Positions 50,262 through 60,225 of a stretch of 64,000 bases of DNA are shown piece by piece. The stretch lies in the NCBI GenBank assembly GCA_002328485.1, contig DCUF01000082.1:1-64000 (forward strand). Direction: 5' to 3'. The notes below the pieces were generated by a model that did not search any database, was not told the origin of the DNA, and worked only from the letters and a program-made list of their open reading frames with translations. Position 1 is the stretch's first letter, and each line of letters begins with the position of its first letter. The stretch is from Deltaproteobacteria bacterium UBA2221 (lineage in GTDB: Bacteria; Desulfobacterota; Syntrophorhabdia; Syntrophorhabdales; WCHB1-27). The position numbers and the translations under genes are program-made.

Positions 50262-51464
50262 TTACTTTCCTTTCAACATCGCCCTGACCCGCAGCCGCAA
50301 CGCGTTGAGTCTGATGAAACCCGTGGCATCGGACTGATTGTACACCGTGTCCTGGTCGAAGGTGGCAAAATCCTCTCTGTAGAGGGAGTTCTCCGATTTT
50401 CTGCCGACCACTATACAATTTCCTTTGTACAACTTGACCCTTACGGTTCCCGAGACGGCCTTTTGGGACTCGTCCACCAGTGCCCGAATGACTTCCATTT
50501 CTGGCGAGTACCAGAACCCATAGTAGATGAGCTCTGAGATTTTCGGGATAAGGCTGTCCCGAAGGTGCATGACCTCTCTATCCATGGTGATCGATTCCAT
50601 TGCCCTGTGGGCCGTGTGGAGAACCGTGCACCCCGGTGTTTCATAAACGCCCCTCGACTTCATGCCTACGAACCGGTTTTCGACGATGTCGACTCGGCCT
50701 ACCCCGTTTTCTCCCGCTATCCTGTTCAGAAACATGATGATCTGATCGGCCTTCATCTCTTGACCGTCGATCCGAACCGGAACGCCTTCCTTGAACTCGA
50801 TCTCCACATAGCGAGGCTGATTGGGCGCTTTTTCGGGAGAGACCGTAGTCCTGAACATGGCCTCGTCGGGTTCGTTCCAGGGATCCTCAAGCACACCCCC
50901 TTCGTAGCTGATGTGCATCAGATTCCGATCCATGCTGTAGGGCTTTTCCTTGCTTACCGGAACCGGTATGTCATGCGTCCTTGCGTAATCGATAAGCTGT
51001 TCTCTCGCCGTAAAATCCCATTCGCGCCAGGGCGCGATGACTTTAATGTGAGGCTCGAGGGCATAAAAGGTCAGTTCGAAACGGACCTGATCGTTTCCTT
51101 TGCCGGTCGAGCCGTGGCATACGGCGTCAGCCCCCTCTTTGCGAGCGATCTCAACGTGTTTCTTGGCTATGAGCGGTCGAGCCAGGGAGGTGCCGAGCAT
51201 GTAGGTTCCCTCGTAGATAGCATTCGCCTTGATGGCGAAAAAGACGAAATCACGGGCAAACTCTTCTTTCAGGTCTTCGATATAGATCTTGGACGCACCG
51301 GTCCGGATCGCCTTTTCCTCCAACCCCTCCAACTCATCCTGTTGGCCGACGTCCGCACAATAGGCCACCACCTCGCAGCCGTATTTTTCGATCAACCATT
51401 TCACCAAGATGGACGTATCCAGCCCGCCTGAGTAGGCGAGCACCACTTTTTTTACGCTTTCCAT
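50262..51464 (-). CDS. argG: Argininosuccinate synthase
   Basis: A 400-residue enzyme joining citrulline and aspartate with ATP. The ATP loop is AYSGGLDTS (residues 10-18), with [27 protein letters not shown] and [14 protein letters not shown], all hallmarks. The ATG at 51464 has cggaggaatt upstream and overlaps argF by 13 nt. argH (argininosuccinate lyase), which often follows it in related genomes, is not next; lptE is. Confidence 0.97.
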   Translation of the reverse strand: MESVKKVVLAYSGGLDTSILVKWLIEKYGCEVVAYCADVGQQDELEGLEEKAIRTGASKIYIEDLKEEFARDFVFFAIKANAIYEGTYMLGTSLARPLIAKKHVEIARKEGADAVCHGSTGKGNDQVRFELTFYALEPHIKVIAPWREWDFTAREQLIDYARTHDIPVPVSKEKPYSMDRNLMHISYEGGVLEDPWNEPDEAMFRTTVSPEKAPNQPRYVEIEFKEGVPVRIDGQEMKADQIIMFLNRIAGENGVGRVDIVENRFVGMKSRGVYETPGCTVLHTAHRAMESITMDREVMHLRDSLIPKISELIYYGFWYSPEMEVIRALVDESQKAVSGTVRVKLYKGNCIVVGRKSENSLYREDFATFDQDTVYNQSDATGFIRLNALRLRVRAMLKGK

Positions 51465-52375
51465 AATTCCTCCGTCATAATCCATTCCAGCAGGGCCTTC
51501 TGGCCATGCAGGCGGTTTTCAGCCTGGCTAAAAATAACGTCCTGAAACCGCTCGAATACCACGTCGGTAATCTCCTGATTCCTGTAAGCGGGAAGACAGT
51601 GCAAAACGATCGCATCCTTTTCTGCAAGGCCAAGCAGCGCATCGTCGATGCAGTAGGACGCGAAGGCCTTTTGCCGGTCTTCCTTTTCCTGCTCCATCCC
51701 CATGCTCACCCAGACGTCCGTGTTGATGACATCAACCCCCTCCACTGCTTCCCGGGGGTCGTTTGTCAAAGCAAACTTCGGGTTAGATTTTGCTCGCTCC
51801 AGTAACGCTCTATCCGGCCGGTAGCCGTCGGGTGTCGCCACGGAGAGAGAGAAGCCGAGCAGTATCGAGGCCTCAATCCATGAGTTGGCCATATTATTCC
51901 CATCGCCGACATAGGCAATCTTCAGGCCGTCGATTGGACCTTTGATCTCTTCGATAGTAAAGAGATCACACAGAACCTGACAAGGGTGGTACAGATCCGT
52001 GAGGCCATTGATGACGGGAACGGTGCTCCAACGGGCAAGTTCATCTACGGTCTCCTGGGCAAAGGTTCGAATCATAATGGCATGCACATAACGGGAAAGA
52101 ACCCGTGCGGTGTCGCACAGGGGTTCGCCCCTGCCCATCTGGCTCTCAGCCGCGTTAGTGACCAGTGCGTGTCCGCCCAATTCCGTTATGCCGATCTCGA
52201 ACGAAGCCCTTGTCCTGGTTGAAGCCTTTTCGAATATCATGGCCAGTGTTTTTTCCGCGAGCGGCTTGTGAGGCGTGCCAATTTTTCTCGCCTGTTTTAT
52301 AAAGGCAGCACGCTTCAGAAGATACCGGCATTCTTCCGCGGAAATATCGAGGAGTTTTGTAAAATCGCGCTTCAT
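51452..52375 (-). CDS. argF: Ornithine carbamoyltransferase
   Basis: A 307-residue enzyme forming citrulline from ornithine and carbamoyl phosphate. The carbamoyl-phosphate motif is [13 protein letters not shown] (about 50-62), with [11 protein letters not shown], the ornithine loop VSMGMEQE and catalytic HCLPAYR near residue 262. Normal length and clean ends. Overlaps argD by 4 nt (ATGA) and argG by 13 nt. Confidence 0.97.
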   Translation of the reverse strand: MKRDFTKLLDISAEECRYLLKRAAFIKQARKIGTPHKPLAEKTLAMIFEKASTRTRASFEIGITELGGHALVTNAAESQMGRGEPLCDTARVLSRYVHAIMIRTFAQETVDELARWSTVPVINGLTDLYHPCQVLCDLFTIEEIKGPIDGLKIAYVGDGNNMANSWIEASILLGFSLSVATPDGYRPDRALLERAKSNPKFALTNDPREAVEGVDVINTDVWVSMGMEQEKEDRQKAFASYCIDDALLGLAEKDAIVLHCLPAYRNQEITDVVFERFQDVIFSQAENRLHGQKALLEWIMTEELWKA

Positions 52376-53565
52376 GCCTTTTGCCTCTCGAAGATTCTCT
52401 CAGCGATCTCCAGAAATATATCAACTTCTTCTTTGCCGATGATAAGGGGAGGCAGGAGCCGGAAGACATTCCCCTTGGATGCTGCCACAATGACGCCTTC
52501 GCTCAAGAATTCTCTGACGATGCCGTCGGTGGGAATCGTCGTCTCAATGCCCAAGAGAAGACCTTTCCCCCGAACATCCGTTATGAACGGAAATCTCTTC
52601 CTCTTTTTTGTCAGCTCGTTGAGGAGATAAGTTCCGATTGTCTCACAATTCTTTAGTACACCTTCACTCAAAAGGGTATCAACGGTTGCGATTATCGCGG
52701 AGGCCGCAAGGGGGTTGCCGCCGAAGGTGGAGGCGTGGGTCCCAGGCTCGAAGGCTGCCATGACCTGGTCCTTTGCGATGATAGCACCCACGGGGAAGCC
52801 GTTTCCTAACGCCTTTGCCAGACTTATCACATCCGGCTCAATGCCGTACTGCTCATAACCGAAGAATTTTCCCGTTCTCCCCATGCCGGTCTGTACCTCG
52901 TCGAGGATGAGAAGAATATCCTTTTCCCTGGTGATCTTTCTAAGCTTCTGAACGTATTGGGGATCGGCGACATAAACGCCGCCCTCCGATTGTATCAGCT
53001 CCAACATGATGGCACAGGTCTTTGGAGTGATGGCCCGCTCGATGGCTTCCAGATCGTTGAACGGTACGAAGGAAAATCCTTCAAGGAGCGGGGGGAAGCC
53101 GACCTTAAACTTCTCCTGTCCGGTAGCGGACATAGTGGCCATGGTCCTTCCGTGGAAGGAGTTCTCCATAGCGATGATCTCGAATCTACCCTCTCCGTGG
53201 TTCTTCCAAGAATAGCGTCGCGCCAGCTTGATGGCCGCTTCATTGGCCTCGGCCCCACTGTTACAGAAGAAGACCTTGTCTCCGAAGGAATTTTCCACAA
53301 GAAGCTCGGCCGCCCTGATCTGCGGCTCCATGTAGAAGAGGTTGGATATGTGGCCCAGACGCGCAGCCTGATAAGCAAGGGCTTCAACGACATTCTTGTT
53401 GGCGTGCCCGAGGTTGCACACGGCTATGCCCGAAAGAAAATCGAGGTAACGTCTTCCATGCATATCCCAGACCCAGCACCCTTCACCCCTTGTTACAACA
53501 ATGGGGAAACGGACGTAGGTGTCCGCAATATACTTCTTTGCCTTATTGATCCACTCTTCCTGCAT
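52372..53565 (-). CDS. argD: Acetylornithine aminotransferase
   Basis: A 397-residue class-III PLP aminotransferase. GEGCWVWDMHGRRYLDFLSG opening, NSGAEANEAAIKLAR for phosphate binding, LILDEVQTGMGRTG for the ring Asp and ISLAKALGNGFPVGA with the PLP lysine. It makes N-acetylornithine and may also serve lysine synthesis as succinyldiaminopimelate aminotransferase. Overlaps argB by 1 nt (TAATG). Confidence 0.96.
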   Translation of the reverse strand: MQEEWINKAKKYIADTYVRFPIVVTRGEGCWVWDMHGRRYLDFLSGIAVCNLGHANKNVVEALAYQAARLGHISNLFYMEPQIRAAELLVENSFGDKVFFCNSGAEANEAAIKLARRYSWKNHGEGRFEIIAMENSFHGRTMATMSATGQEKFKVGFPPLLEGFSFVPFNDLEAIERAITPKTCAIMLELIQSEGGVYVADPQYVQKLRKITREKDILLILDEVQTGMGRTGKFFGYEQYGIEPDVISLAKALGNGFPVGAIIAKDQVMAAFEPGTHASTFGGNPLAASAIIATVDTLLSEGVLKNCETIGTYLLNELTKKRKRFPFITDVRGKGLLLGIETTIPTDGIVREFLSEGVIVAASKGNVFRLLPPLIIGKEEVDIFLEIAERIFERQKA

Positions 53566-54416
53566 TATTCTTCTCCCGCTATCTGGGTGCCTATGCCAGT
53601 CCGCGTAAATACCTCAAGCAGCAGGGCATGGGGAACACGGCCATCGATGATATGGGTCTTCTTCACCCCCCCATGGAGGGCATCCATGCAGCATTTCACC
53701 TTTGGTATCATCCCTCCCCGGATGGTTTGATCATTGAGAAGGTGCCTGACCTCATCCGTCTTCAAAACAGATATGGGTTTAGACGCCTCATCGAGTACCC
53801 CCGGCACGTCGGTCAAGAGAATCAGTTTCTCCGCCAGAAGGGCCTTTGCCACGGCCCCTGCCACCGTATCTGCGTTAATATTGTAGGTATTTCCGTCTAT
53901 GCCGCAGCCCAAGGGCGCAATGACCGGCACATACCCTGTCTTCGATATCTCCTTCAGGATAAGAGCATTGACCCCAACCACCTGACCGACGAGGCCGATA
54001 TCTTTCCCCTCGACCTGTTTCGCCATCACAAGCCTGCCGTCTTTACCGGATAGACCGATGGCCTGGCCGCCGTTGTCCTGTATATCTTTCACGATCCGTT
54101 TATTGATGAGGCCTGATAGCACCATCTCTACCACCTCGAGGGTGGCTTCGTCCGTGACTCGCAAACCGTCTACGAATCGTGTGGGTATCTGAAGCTTGGT
54201 CAGGAGCCTTTCAATCTGGGGTCCTCCGCCGTGCACCACGACGGGGTTGATGCCCACATATTTCAGTAGGACGATGTCCTTGGCGAATTCGTGCTTGAGG
54301 GCCTCTTCTTCCATCGCCGCCCCGCCGTACTTGATTACGAATGTCGAGCCGGAAAACCTCTTGATGTACGGTAATGCCTCAAGGAGTATGTCAATCTTTT
54401 CCATCATGTTCGTCAT
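53565..54416 (-). CDS. argB: Acetylglutamate kinase
   Basis: A 283-residue kinase of the amino acid kinase family. VIKYGGAAM with the catalytic lysine, [13 protein letters not shown] for substrate binding, [14 protein letters not shown] and LTDVPGVLD near the C-terminal half. The N-terminal extension [21 protein letters not shown] is the helix that in arginine-sensitive hexameric enzymes mediates feedback inhibition, so arginine control is likely. Overlaps hslU by 4 nt. Confidence 0.97.
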   Translation of the reverse strand: MTNMMEKIDILLEALPYIKRFSGSTFVIKYGGAAMEEEALKHEFAKDIVLLKYVGINPVVVHGGGPQIERLLTKLQIPTRFVDGLRVTDEATLEVVEMVLSGLINKRIVKDIQDNGGQAIGLSGKDGRLVMAKQVEGKDIGLVGQVVGVNALILKEISKTGYVPVIAPLGCGIDGNTYNINADTVAGAVAKALLAEKLILLTDVPGVLDEASKPISVLKTDEVRHLLNDQTIRGGMIPKVKCCMDALHGGVKKTHIIDGRVPHALLLEVFTRTGIGTQIAGEE

Positions 54417-55747
54417 AGAATAAACCTGCTTAGATCCTCTTTTTCCAGGAATTCCCCGAGCCTTTCGCGGACGTAAGTCTGGGTGATCGTGACCTGTTTT
54501 TCCAGCATCTCAGGGGCCGAAAAGGAGATGTCGTCCAGGAGCTTCTCCATCACCGTGTACAATCTCCTCGCCCCGATATTTTCCGTCATCTCGTTGATCC
54601 GCTGGGCGATACTCGCCAGTTCCAGGATCGCGTCATGGTCGAATTCGAGGTCGATCCCCTCTGTCCGGAGCAAGGCTTTGTACTGCTTCACCAAGGCATT
54701 TTCGGGTTCTGTAAGAATTCTAAAAAAATCACCTTTGGTCAATGCCTCCAGCTCGACCCGGATCGGGAATCTCCCTTGCAGCTCCGGGATGAGATCGGAA
54801 GGCTTGGACATATGAAACGCCCCGGCCGCTATAAAAAGGATATGATCGGTTCGTATCATACCATACTTGGTTGTTATGGTCGTGCCTTCAACAATGGGCA
54901 AGATATCCCTTTGGACACCTTCACGCGACACGTCTGGACCGTGGGTCTGATCCCGGCTCGCTATCTTGTCGATCTCGTCAAGGAAGATGATCCCGGCCTG
55001 TTCGACCCGATTAACGGCGTCGGAGACCACTTTGTCCATATCGATCAGTTTTTTCGACTCCTCTTGCACAAGATGATCATAGGCCTCTTTTACCTTGACG
55101 CGCCGCTTCTTTGTCTTTTTGGGCATCATATTGCCGAACATATCTCGAAGCTGCATGTCCATCTCCTCCATGCCCTGGGAAGAGAAGATCTCAATGATGG
55201 GAAGGCTTCGCTCGGGCACCTCTATCTCCACAACCTTATCATCCAGTTTGCCGTCCTTGAAGAGCCCCCGAAGCTTTTCTCTTGTCCCGTCCATGGCGTC
55301 ATTCGGTCCGGATTCGCCTGAAGAAACCCTTTTCTGAGGAAGGAGAATATCCAATATCCTTTCTTCGGCCTGGTCTTTGGCCTTCTGCTCTACCCGTTCC
55401 TGCTCTTCTTTTTTTACCATATTGATGGAAAGCTCGGTCAGGTCTCGGATCATGGATTCAACGTCGCGGCCCACGTATCCCACTTCGGTGAACCGAGTGG
55501 CTTCTATCTTGAGGAAGGGGGCGCTGGCCAGCTTCGCAAGCCTCCGCGCAATCTCGGTCTTCCCGACGCCGGTTGGCCCGATCATGATGATGTTTTTCGG
55601 AGCGATCTCATCTCGGAGATCCTCGGGCACCATCTGTCTTCTCCAGCGATTACGGAGCGCTATGGCCACGGCCCTTTTGGCCTTACTTTGCCCGACGATG
55701 TAACGGTCGAGCTCTTCCATAATCGCCTTGGGGATCATCGTTTTCAT
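54413..55747 (-). CDS. hslU: HslU ATPase (ClpY)
   Basis: A 444-residue AAA+ unfoldase, partner of Hsl[22 protein letters not shown] at the N-terminus, Walker [10 protein letters not shown] (about 53-61), I-domain in the middle (about 110-230), Walker [12 protein letters not shown] and the C-terminal sensor-2 [13 protein letters not shown]. It overlaps hslV and argB by 4 nt each, so the protease and arginine genes are translationally linked. Confidence 0.97.
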   Translation of the reverse strand: MKTMIPKAIMEELDRYIVGQSKAKRAVAIALRNRWRRQMVPEDLRDEIAPKNIIMIGPTGVGKTEIARRLAKLASAPFLKIEATRFTEVGYVGRDVESMIRDLTELSINMVKKEEQERVEQKAKDQAEERILDILLPQKRVSSGESGPNDAMDGTREKLRGLFKDGKLDDKVVEIEVPERSLPIIEIFSSQGMEEMDMQLRDMFGNMMPKKTKKRRVKVKEAYDHLVQEESKKLIDMDKVVSDAVNRVEQAGIIFLDEIDKIASRDQTHGPDVSREGVQRDILPIVEGTTITTKYGMIRTDHILFIAAGAFHMSKPSDLIPELQGRFPIRVELEALTKGDFFRILTEPENALVKQYKALLRTEGIDLEFDHDAILELASIAQRINEMTENIGARRLYTVMEKLLDDISFSAPEMLEKQVTITQTYVRERLGEFLEKEDLSRFIL

Positions 55748-56271
55748 GATAACTCCTCAACGACGATCTGATCATTGGTGTAGATACAGATCTGCGATGC
55801 GATGGCCATGGCCTCTCTAACGATCTCCGCTGCCGAAAGGTCACTATGTTTGACGAGAGCCTTTGCGGCCGCCTGGGCGTATGGTCCTCCTGACCCGATG
55901 GCTGCTATCCCATCATCGGGTTCTATGACATCCCCTGTGCCGGAAAGAATGAAGGTATGATCTTCGTCGGCAACAATGAGGAGGGCCTCCAGCCTTCGAA
56001 GCAGGCGGTCTGTGCGCCAGTCTTTCGCCAACTCTACGGACGCCCTGGTGATATTTCCATTGTACTGCTCAAGCTTCTTCTCGAATCGCTCGATAAGTGT
56101 GAATGCGTCCGCCGTAGCACCGGCGAAACCGGCCAGACACCTGTCCTGGTACAGTCTTCGGACCTTTTTCGCCCCATGTTTCATCACGGTATTTTGTAGG
56201 GTCACCTGTCCGTCGCCGGCGACAGCAACCTTGCCTTTATGTCTTACACATACAATCGTTGTACTTTTCAT
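55744..56271 (-). CDS. hslV: HslV peptidase (ClpQ)
   Basis: A 175-residue proteasome-beta-like peptidase. After removal of a short MKS leader, [21 protein letters not shown] begins with the catalytic N-terminal threonine. [22 protein letters not shown] and [19 protein letters not shown] match the family. Works in a ring complex with HslU. Two-base gap after xerC. Confidence 0.96.
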   Translation of the reverse strand: MKSTTIVCVRHKGKVAVAGDGQVTLQNTVMKHGAKKVRRLYQDRCLAGFAGATADAFTLIERFEKKLEQYNGNITRASVELAKDWRTDRLLRRLEALLIVADEDHTFILSGTGDVIEPDDGIAAIGSGGPYAQAAAKALVKHSDLSAAEIVREAMAIASQICIYTNDQIVVEELS

Positions 56272-56273
56272 GT

Positions 56274-57158
56274 TTATCTTCTCGGATGAGCTTTGTCGTA
56301 TATTTCCATAATCTTATCAATGGAAATATGAGTGTAGCGCTGGGTCGTGGAAAGCTTGGAATGGCCGAGCAACTCTTGAATGCTTCTCAAATCGGCGCCA
56401 CCGTTCAACATATGCGTTGCGAAGGAATGCCGTATACCGTGGAGGGCGAGATTTTTCAGAAGGCCCGCCTGTATCTGATGTTTCTTCATGATCTTCAGCA
56501 GTCCTCGATAGGACAGGCGATCCCCCTGGGCGTTGATGAAAAGTGCCCGTCTCCCGCCTTGCCCCGCCTCTCCTGCGAGTGACAGGTATTTGAGTATCGC
56601 GTCCCTTGCCTTGGCCCCAAAGGGCAGCACCCGCTCCTTCCCTCCCTTTCCTCTTACAAGAACCCACAACCCTTCCAGATGGATATCCTCCAGGTTTAAC
56701 CCGAGCGCTTCGCTGGCCCTCATCCCTGTGGAGTAGATGAGCTCAAAGATTGCGAGATTCCTCAGATCGAGCCAATTTGCTGCAGGCAGCGAATCCAGAA
56801 AATGAAACATCTCGTCAACACTATAGAATTTTGGGAGATGCTTTTCTATCTTGGGGTTTTTAATGATCAGCGCTGGGTTCTCCGATAGATAACCCTTCCT
56901 TTTGAGGAAGCGGAAGAACGCCTTGATGGATGAGACCTTTCTTGAGAGGGAGGACTTTTTGACCTGCCTGTATATGCTCTGTATGTACGCTCGAATGGTC
57001 TTGTGGTCTACCTTATCCTCCGGGCGGGTCATGACAAACTTCAGAAAATGGTCAAGGTCGCCTTCGTAGGCCCTCTGCGTATTTGTGGCAACCCCCTTCT
57101 CGTTTTTGAGGTAGCGATAAAACTCCTTTGAGAGTTCGCGCAGTCTGTCCTTTTGCAT
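56274..57158 (-). CDS. xerC: Tyrosine recombinase XerC/XerD
   Basis: A 294-residue tyrosine recombinase. The SAM-like N-terminal domain has [16 protein letters not shown]; catalytic residues are Arg in [13 protein letters not shown], Lys in [13 protein letters not shown], His-x2-Arg in [13 protein letters not shown], His in [14 protein letters not shown] and the final Tyr. It resolves chromosome dimers at dif. Length and operon position (before hslVU) mark it as the housekeeping enzyme and not a phage integrase. Confidence 0.93.
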   Translation of the reverse strand: MQKDRLRELSKEFYRYLKNEKGVATNTQRAYEGDLDHFLKFVMTRPEDKVDHKTIRAYIQSIYRQVKKSSLSRKVSSIKAFFRFLKRKGYLSENPALIIKNPKIEKHLPKFYSVDEMFHFLDSLPAANWLDLRNLAIFELIYSTGMRASEALGLNLEDIHLEGLWVLVRGKGGKERVLPFGAKARDAILKYLSLAGEAGQGGRRALFINAQGDRLSYRGLLKIMKKHQIQAGLLKNLALHGIRHSFATHMLNGGADLRSIQELLGHSKLSTTQRYTHISIDKIMEIYDKAHPRR

Positions 57159-57308
57159 AAGACTACTATTTTAGTATTTTTTTCCGATAAATCAAGAGAT
57201 TACCTCAATAAGCAGCGCAGGGCCAGGGCCGCGTCATGTATGCAGACGTACGGTTGGCCAATGCCTGCATAGGGCCGGAATCCCTCTGCCCACTTTGTCC
57301 CGCTGGTT

Positions 57309-57337
57309 TTGACTTTCCGCCGAGACTGTGCTAAAAA
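57309..57337 (+). promoter_or_regulatory. Candidate promoter of tRNA-His
   Basis: TTGACT (57309-57314), a 17-base spacer and TAAAAA (57332-57337), ending 12 bases before the tRNA 5' end. The 5/6 -35 and 4/6 -10 in the right place make this plausible. Confidence 0.45.
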
Positions 57338-57349
57338 AGGGAGATCAAC

Positions 57350-57426
57350 GGTGGGTGTAGCTCAACGGTTAGAGCACCGGGCTGTGGACCCGGGGGTTGA
57401 GGGTTCGAATCCCTTCACTCACCCCA
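57350..57426 (+). tRNA. tRNA-His (anticodon GTG)
   Basis: A full cloverleaf. The acceptor stem GTGGGTG (57351-57357) pairs with CACTCAC (57416-57422, one G-T), with the extra G-1 at 57350 facing C73 as required for histidine identity. D arm GCTC...GAGC, anticodon loop CTGTGGA with GTG, T arm with TTCGAAT, and an encoded CCA end (57424-57426). Confidence 0.96.
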
Positions 57427-57542
57427 TTTCGTGTACGCCCCGCCAACAACGAAGATCTCCAAGGCAGCAGAAAACAACCGAGCGAGTATGGGAGGATCGT
57501 GTGCCGCCAGGCAGTCAAACAGTCGTAACCCCTCGCCCTTTG

Positions 57543-58418
57543 TCAGTTGTTGACGATTACGAGGGAGCCGACCGGGACGTGGTGGAGGGCCGAGTACGGA
57601 TAACACTTTGCCTGAAAAAGATATGATGTCTTTCCGACGATAGTCGGCTCCTCGGTCATGGTGTCATAGTTGCCGCCCCCTTTGAGGATAAGGATGTCGG
57701 CCTGCTCAATGAGCGATAAAATACGTGGCGATACGGCACGAAGCATCGTTCCCGCGAGGGGCTTCTCGATGCCGTTTGGGATCACCTCTGCCGCCGAATC
57801 GAGGCCGACGAACCGGGCGTCTTCGAGGCTCGCATCATTCATGGCCGGGTGCGTTCGCACAATGGCCGTCACCGAGGAGCCCAAAACCTCTTTCATGACC
57901 TCTATGAGGATTCTGTCAAAGACAATCTCGCCGCAATTATCGGTAAAATAAAGGATTCGGTCGGCTCCCTTTACTCGGGAGCGGAGGATTCCGACCTGTT
58001 CGGCATCCACGGACTGTCCTGAAAACTCAGCGAGCATGCCAGCAGCGCCTTTTTCGAGCCCATCCACGAGGGCGTCTATGGCGTTACCTATGATGGCGAA
58101 TCTGACGGCTTCCGAGAAGGGATCGGATGAGGCGAGAACGGATTCCTTGATCTGAGGGTAGAGTTGAAGAATAGCCTGATTCTGGTCAGTCTTGGCCGCC
58201 CGCAGGGGGTTCCTGTCGCCGGCCGCATCAGTGATGAGCGACCAGATATCAAGTATGATCTCCGGAGAGGTCAGATTCGTAGCGGGCATGGTGAGGCTTT
58301 CAAGCCGCAAGACATCCTTCATGAGACGCATAACCATGTCGTCGTCCTTTAAGGCTTCACGGGCTACTTGTAGACCCATCTTGACGGTGCACGCAATGCA
58401 GTCGGGCCAAATAAGCAT
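57543..58418 (-). CDS. DUF89 damage-control phosphatase family protein
   Basis: A 291-residue DUF89/ARMT1-like protein. CIACTVKM at the N-terminus, the metal and substrate loop YFTDNCGEIVFDRIL (about 157-171) and ILKGGGNYDTMTEE near residue 246 are family motifs. Such enzymes remove phosphate from damaged or side-product sugar phosphates; prokaryotic members with N-terminal cysteines may act in cofactor salvage. The exact substrate is unknown. Monocistronic. The stretch between tRNA-His and its end holds nothing recognised. Confidence 0.85.
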   Translation of the reverse strand: MLIWPDCIACTVKMGLQVAREALKDDDMVMRLMKDVLRLESLTMPATNLTSPEIILDIWSLITDAAGDRNPLRAAKTDQNQAILQLYPQIKESVLASSDPFSEAVRFAIIGNAIDALVDGLEKGAAGMLAEFSGQSVDAEQVGILRSRVKGADRILYFTDNCGEIVFDRILIEVMKEVLGSSVTAIVRTHPAMNDASLEDARFVGLDSAAEVIPNGIEKPLAGTMLRAVSPRILSLIEQADILILKGGGNYDTMTEEPTIVGKTSYLFQAKCYPYSALHHVPVGSLVIVNN

Positions 58419-58571
58419 ATACTTACCCCCTGATTGCGGAACAGTTTACCAGCTTGGGTGGTCCCTTGGAAGCGGTTTAAGAAACCACGGCAAGAATCTT
58501 CATTTGGCGTCTGCGATGTTCTTTTTTGCTGTATTTGTTGATTGGTTGGATGGTGCGAGGAAGTTCAAGGG

Positions 58572-58606
58572 AGGCAAGGGGACATAGCGGGGCTGTCCCC
58601 TTGCCT
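58572..58606. terminator. Hairpin after the thiolase/zinc-ribbon operon (terminator or REP-like)
   Basis: A 13-base perfect inverted repeat (AGGCAAGGGGACA, 9-base loop, complement) starts 11 bases beyond the stop of the leftward zinc-ribbon gene. No T tract follows on the minus strand, so it is either a non-classical terminator or a REP-type palindrome; the ggggaca core resembles such elements. Confidence 0.5.
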
Positions 58607-58616
58607 TGCGATCATC

Positions 58617-59024
58617 TTATGCCTTTGCCATCTCGAAGGACACCTGGCCATCCTCGTAGGTGATGGTTCTAACGGTAACGTCCATGCCTACCTGAACCTC
58701 CTCAGGTTTGGCTGCGATCCGTGCGAATAACTTGGTGCCGTCGCCAAAATCGACAACGCCCATGGTGTAGGGGCAGTCTTTCTCGAAACCGAACGGCGCA
58801 TAATAGGCCGTGGTAAAGGTCTCGACCTTACCCTTCTTGGGCACCTCAAACCAGTCCATTTCCTTGGAAAGACAGGCGGCACAGTCGGCGCGAGGCGGAA
58901 AATACTTGGCCCCGCACTGTTTACACACAGTGCCCTCGACCTTACCCTCCTGAAGGAGGTCAACGAACTTCGCGGTCTTTGTCATGCCGGTAAAGCTTTT
59001 TCTTCCGAATTTTTCGAAACCCAT
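58617..59024 (-). CDS. OB-fold zinc-ribbon protein (DUF35), thiolase partner
   Basis: A 135-residue DUF35 protein: zinc ribbon CKQCGAKYFPPRADCAAC (about 34-51), then an OB fold (about 60-130). Such proteins form complexes with SCP2-type thiolases, positioning acyl-CoA; known examples include the archaeal HMG-CoA synthase complex and BbsA of benzylsuccinate breakdown. It starts 3 bases after the thiolase stop with a gggaggtg RBS, so the two are surely co-expressed. Confidence 0.9.
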   Translation of the reverse strand: MGFEKFGRKSFTGMTKTAKFVDLLQEGKVEGTVCKQCGAKYFPPRADCAACLSKEMDWFEVPKKGKVETFTTAYYAPFGFEKDCPYTMGVVDFGDGTKLFARIAAKPEEVQVGMDVTVRTITYEDGQVSFEMAKA

Positions 59025-59027
59025 TTG

Positions 59028-60209
59028 TCACCTCCCGAATATTGTAACGTTTCCGTAGAGTCCTACGCCGCCAACGTTGTGTACAAGGCCGATGTCAGGG
59101 TCGCCTGGAACCTGCATAGGACCCGCCTCACCGCGAAGCTGAAGGACGATGGTGCGAATCTGTGATCCTCCCGTGGCTCCAATGGGATGGCCTTTTGAGA
59201 GGAGGCCGCCGTCAACGTTGACCGGTATCCTGCCTTCTTTATAGGTGGCTTTTTCCCTAATGAGCTGTTTACCCTCGCCCATCGGTGCGAAACCGAGTCC
59301 TTCGTAAGCCATGAGCTCGGCGATGGTGAAGCAGTCGTGAACCTCGGCCACTTTCACATCCTTCGCCGTGATTCCAGCCATCTTGTAGGCCTGATCCGCT
59401 GCCTTGTAACCGACGCTCAACCCCTTGGAGAAATCGGGTCGTGCTGCCATATTGACCGCTTCAGAAGCAGCGCCGATTCCCATGATCCAGATAGGTTTCT
59501 TGGAGAAGGCCTTGGCCTTTTCTTTGTTGGCGAGAATGATACAAGAGGCGCCATCTGCGTTTGCGCAGGCATCGCCCACTCGTATCGGCCATGCAACGGC
59601 CCCGGCCATCTTCGCATCCGGGTTCTTCGGATCGAAATCTTCTGCCTTAACGCCCTTGCGATAGACTGCCCTCTCGTTGACGGTTCCGTAGCTGGCAGAT
59701 TTTAGCCTGACGTCTCTCATGTCGTCATGGGTTAGGCCGTTCTTGGCCATATAGGCCTGGGCATACATGGCATAGTAGGCCGGCATCATGGTGCCGAAGG
59801 GGGCTTCCCACTGAATGTCTGCGCCGCGGCCCATTCTCTCCTGGGATTCCGCAGAGGTGATCTCAGACATCTTCTGGAAACCGAGAACGACCACCATGTC
59901 GTGCAGACCAGCCTTGATCATGCTGTAAGCCACCTTCACACCCGAGCTGCTTGAAGAACAGACGGTCTCAATATAGAAGGTCGGCTGAGGAATAAGGCCC
60001 AAATACTCGGCAAGAACACCCGCGGGTGACCGCTGCTTGTCATACTCTGGGGCCGAACAGAAGACGGAGGCGTCGATATCCTTCGACGTGATACCTGCAT
60101 CCTGAACGGCTTCCCTGAAGGCCTCGAAAGCCAACTCACGGATGGACCCTTCGTAGCCTCGGACAAAATAGGTCTGGCCAACGCCAATTACCGCTACATC
60201 TTTTTCCAT
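59028..60209 (-). CDS. Thiolase-like acyltransferase (SCP2-type)
   Basis: A 393-residue thiolase-fold enzyme. Active-site Cys in YIETVCSSSSSGVKVA (about residue 84), EVHDCFTIAEL, and SKGHPIGATGGSQI with catalytic His near residue 347. It belongs to the non-canonical group that pairs with a DUF35 protein, made by the gene 3 nt downstream. The substrate could be an aromatic or dicarboxylic acyl-CoA, as for BbsAB, but this is inference from the pair and the aromatic-degradation genes nearby. Good aggagg RBS; 16 bases after mltG. Confidence 0.88.
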   Translation of the reverse strand: MEKDVAVIGVGQTYFVRGYEGSIRELAFEAFREAVQDAGITSKDIDASVFCSAPEYDKQRSPAGVLAEYLGLIPQPTFYIETVCSSSSSGVKVAYSMIKAGLHDMVVVLGFQKMSEITSAESQERMGRGADIQWEAPFGTMMPAYYAMYAQAYMAKNGLTHDDMRDVRLKSASYGTVNERAVYRKGVKAEDFDPKNPDAKMAGAVAWPIRVGDACANADGASCIILANKEKAKAFSKKPIWIMGIGAASEAVNMAARPDFSKGLSVGYKAADQAYKMAGITAKDVKVAEVHDCFTIAELMAYEGLGFAPMGEGKQLIREKATYKEGRIPVNVDGGLLSKGHPIGATGGSQIRTIVLQLRGEAGPMQVPGDPDIGLVHNVGGVGLYGNVTIFGR

Positions 60210-60225
60210 AGAGTTCCTCCTTGGT

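Noticed and set aside
56274..57158. Tyrosine recombinase next to a tRNA as a sign of an integrated element
   Set aside because: The protein is a standard-length XerC in a conserved housekeeping operon, divergent from the tRNA; no att repeats or phage genes were seen.
57309..57626. A 105-codon plus-strand frame
   Set aside because: It spans the promoter and tRNA-His and has no protein-like features.
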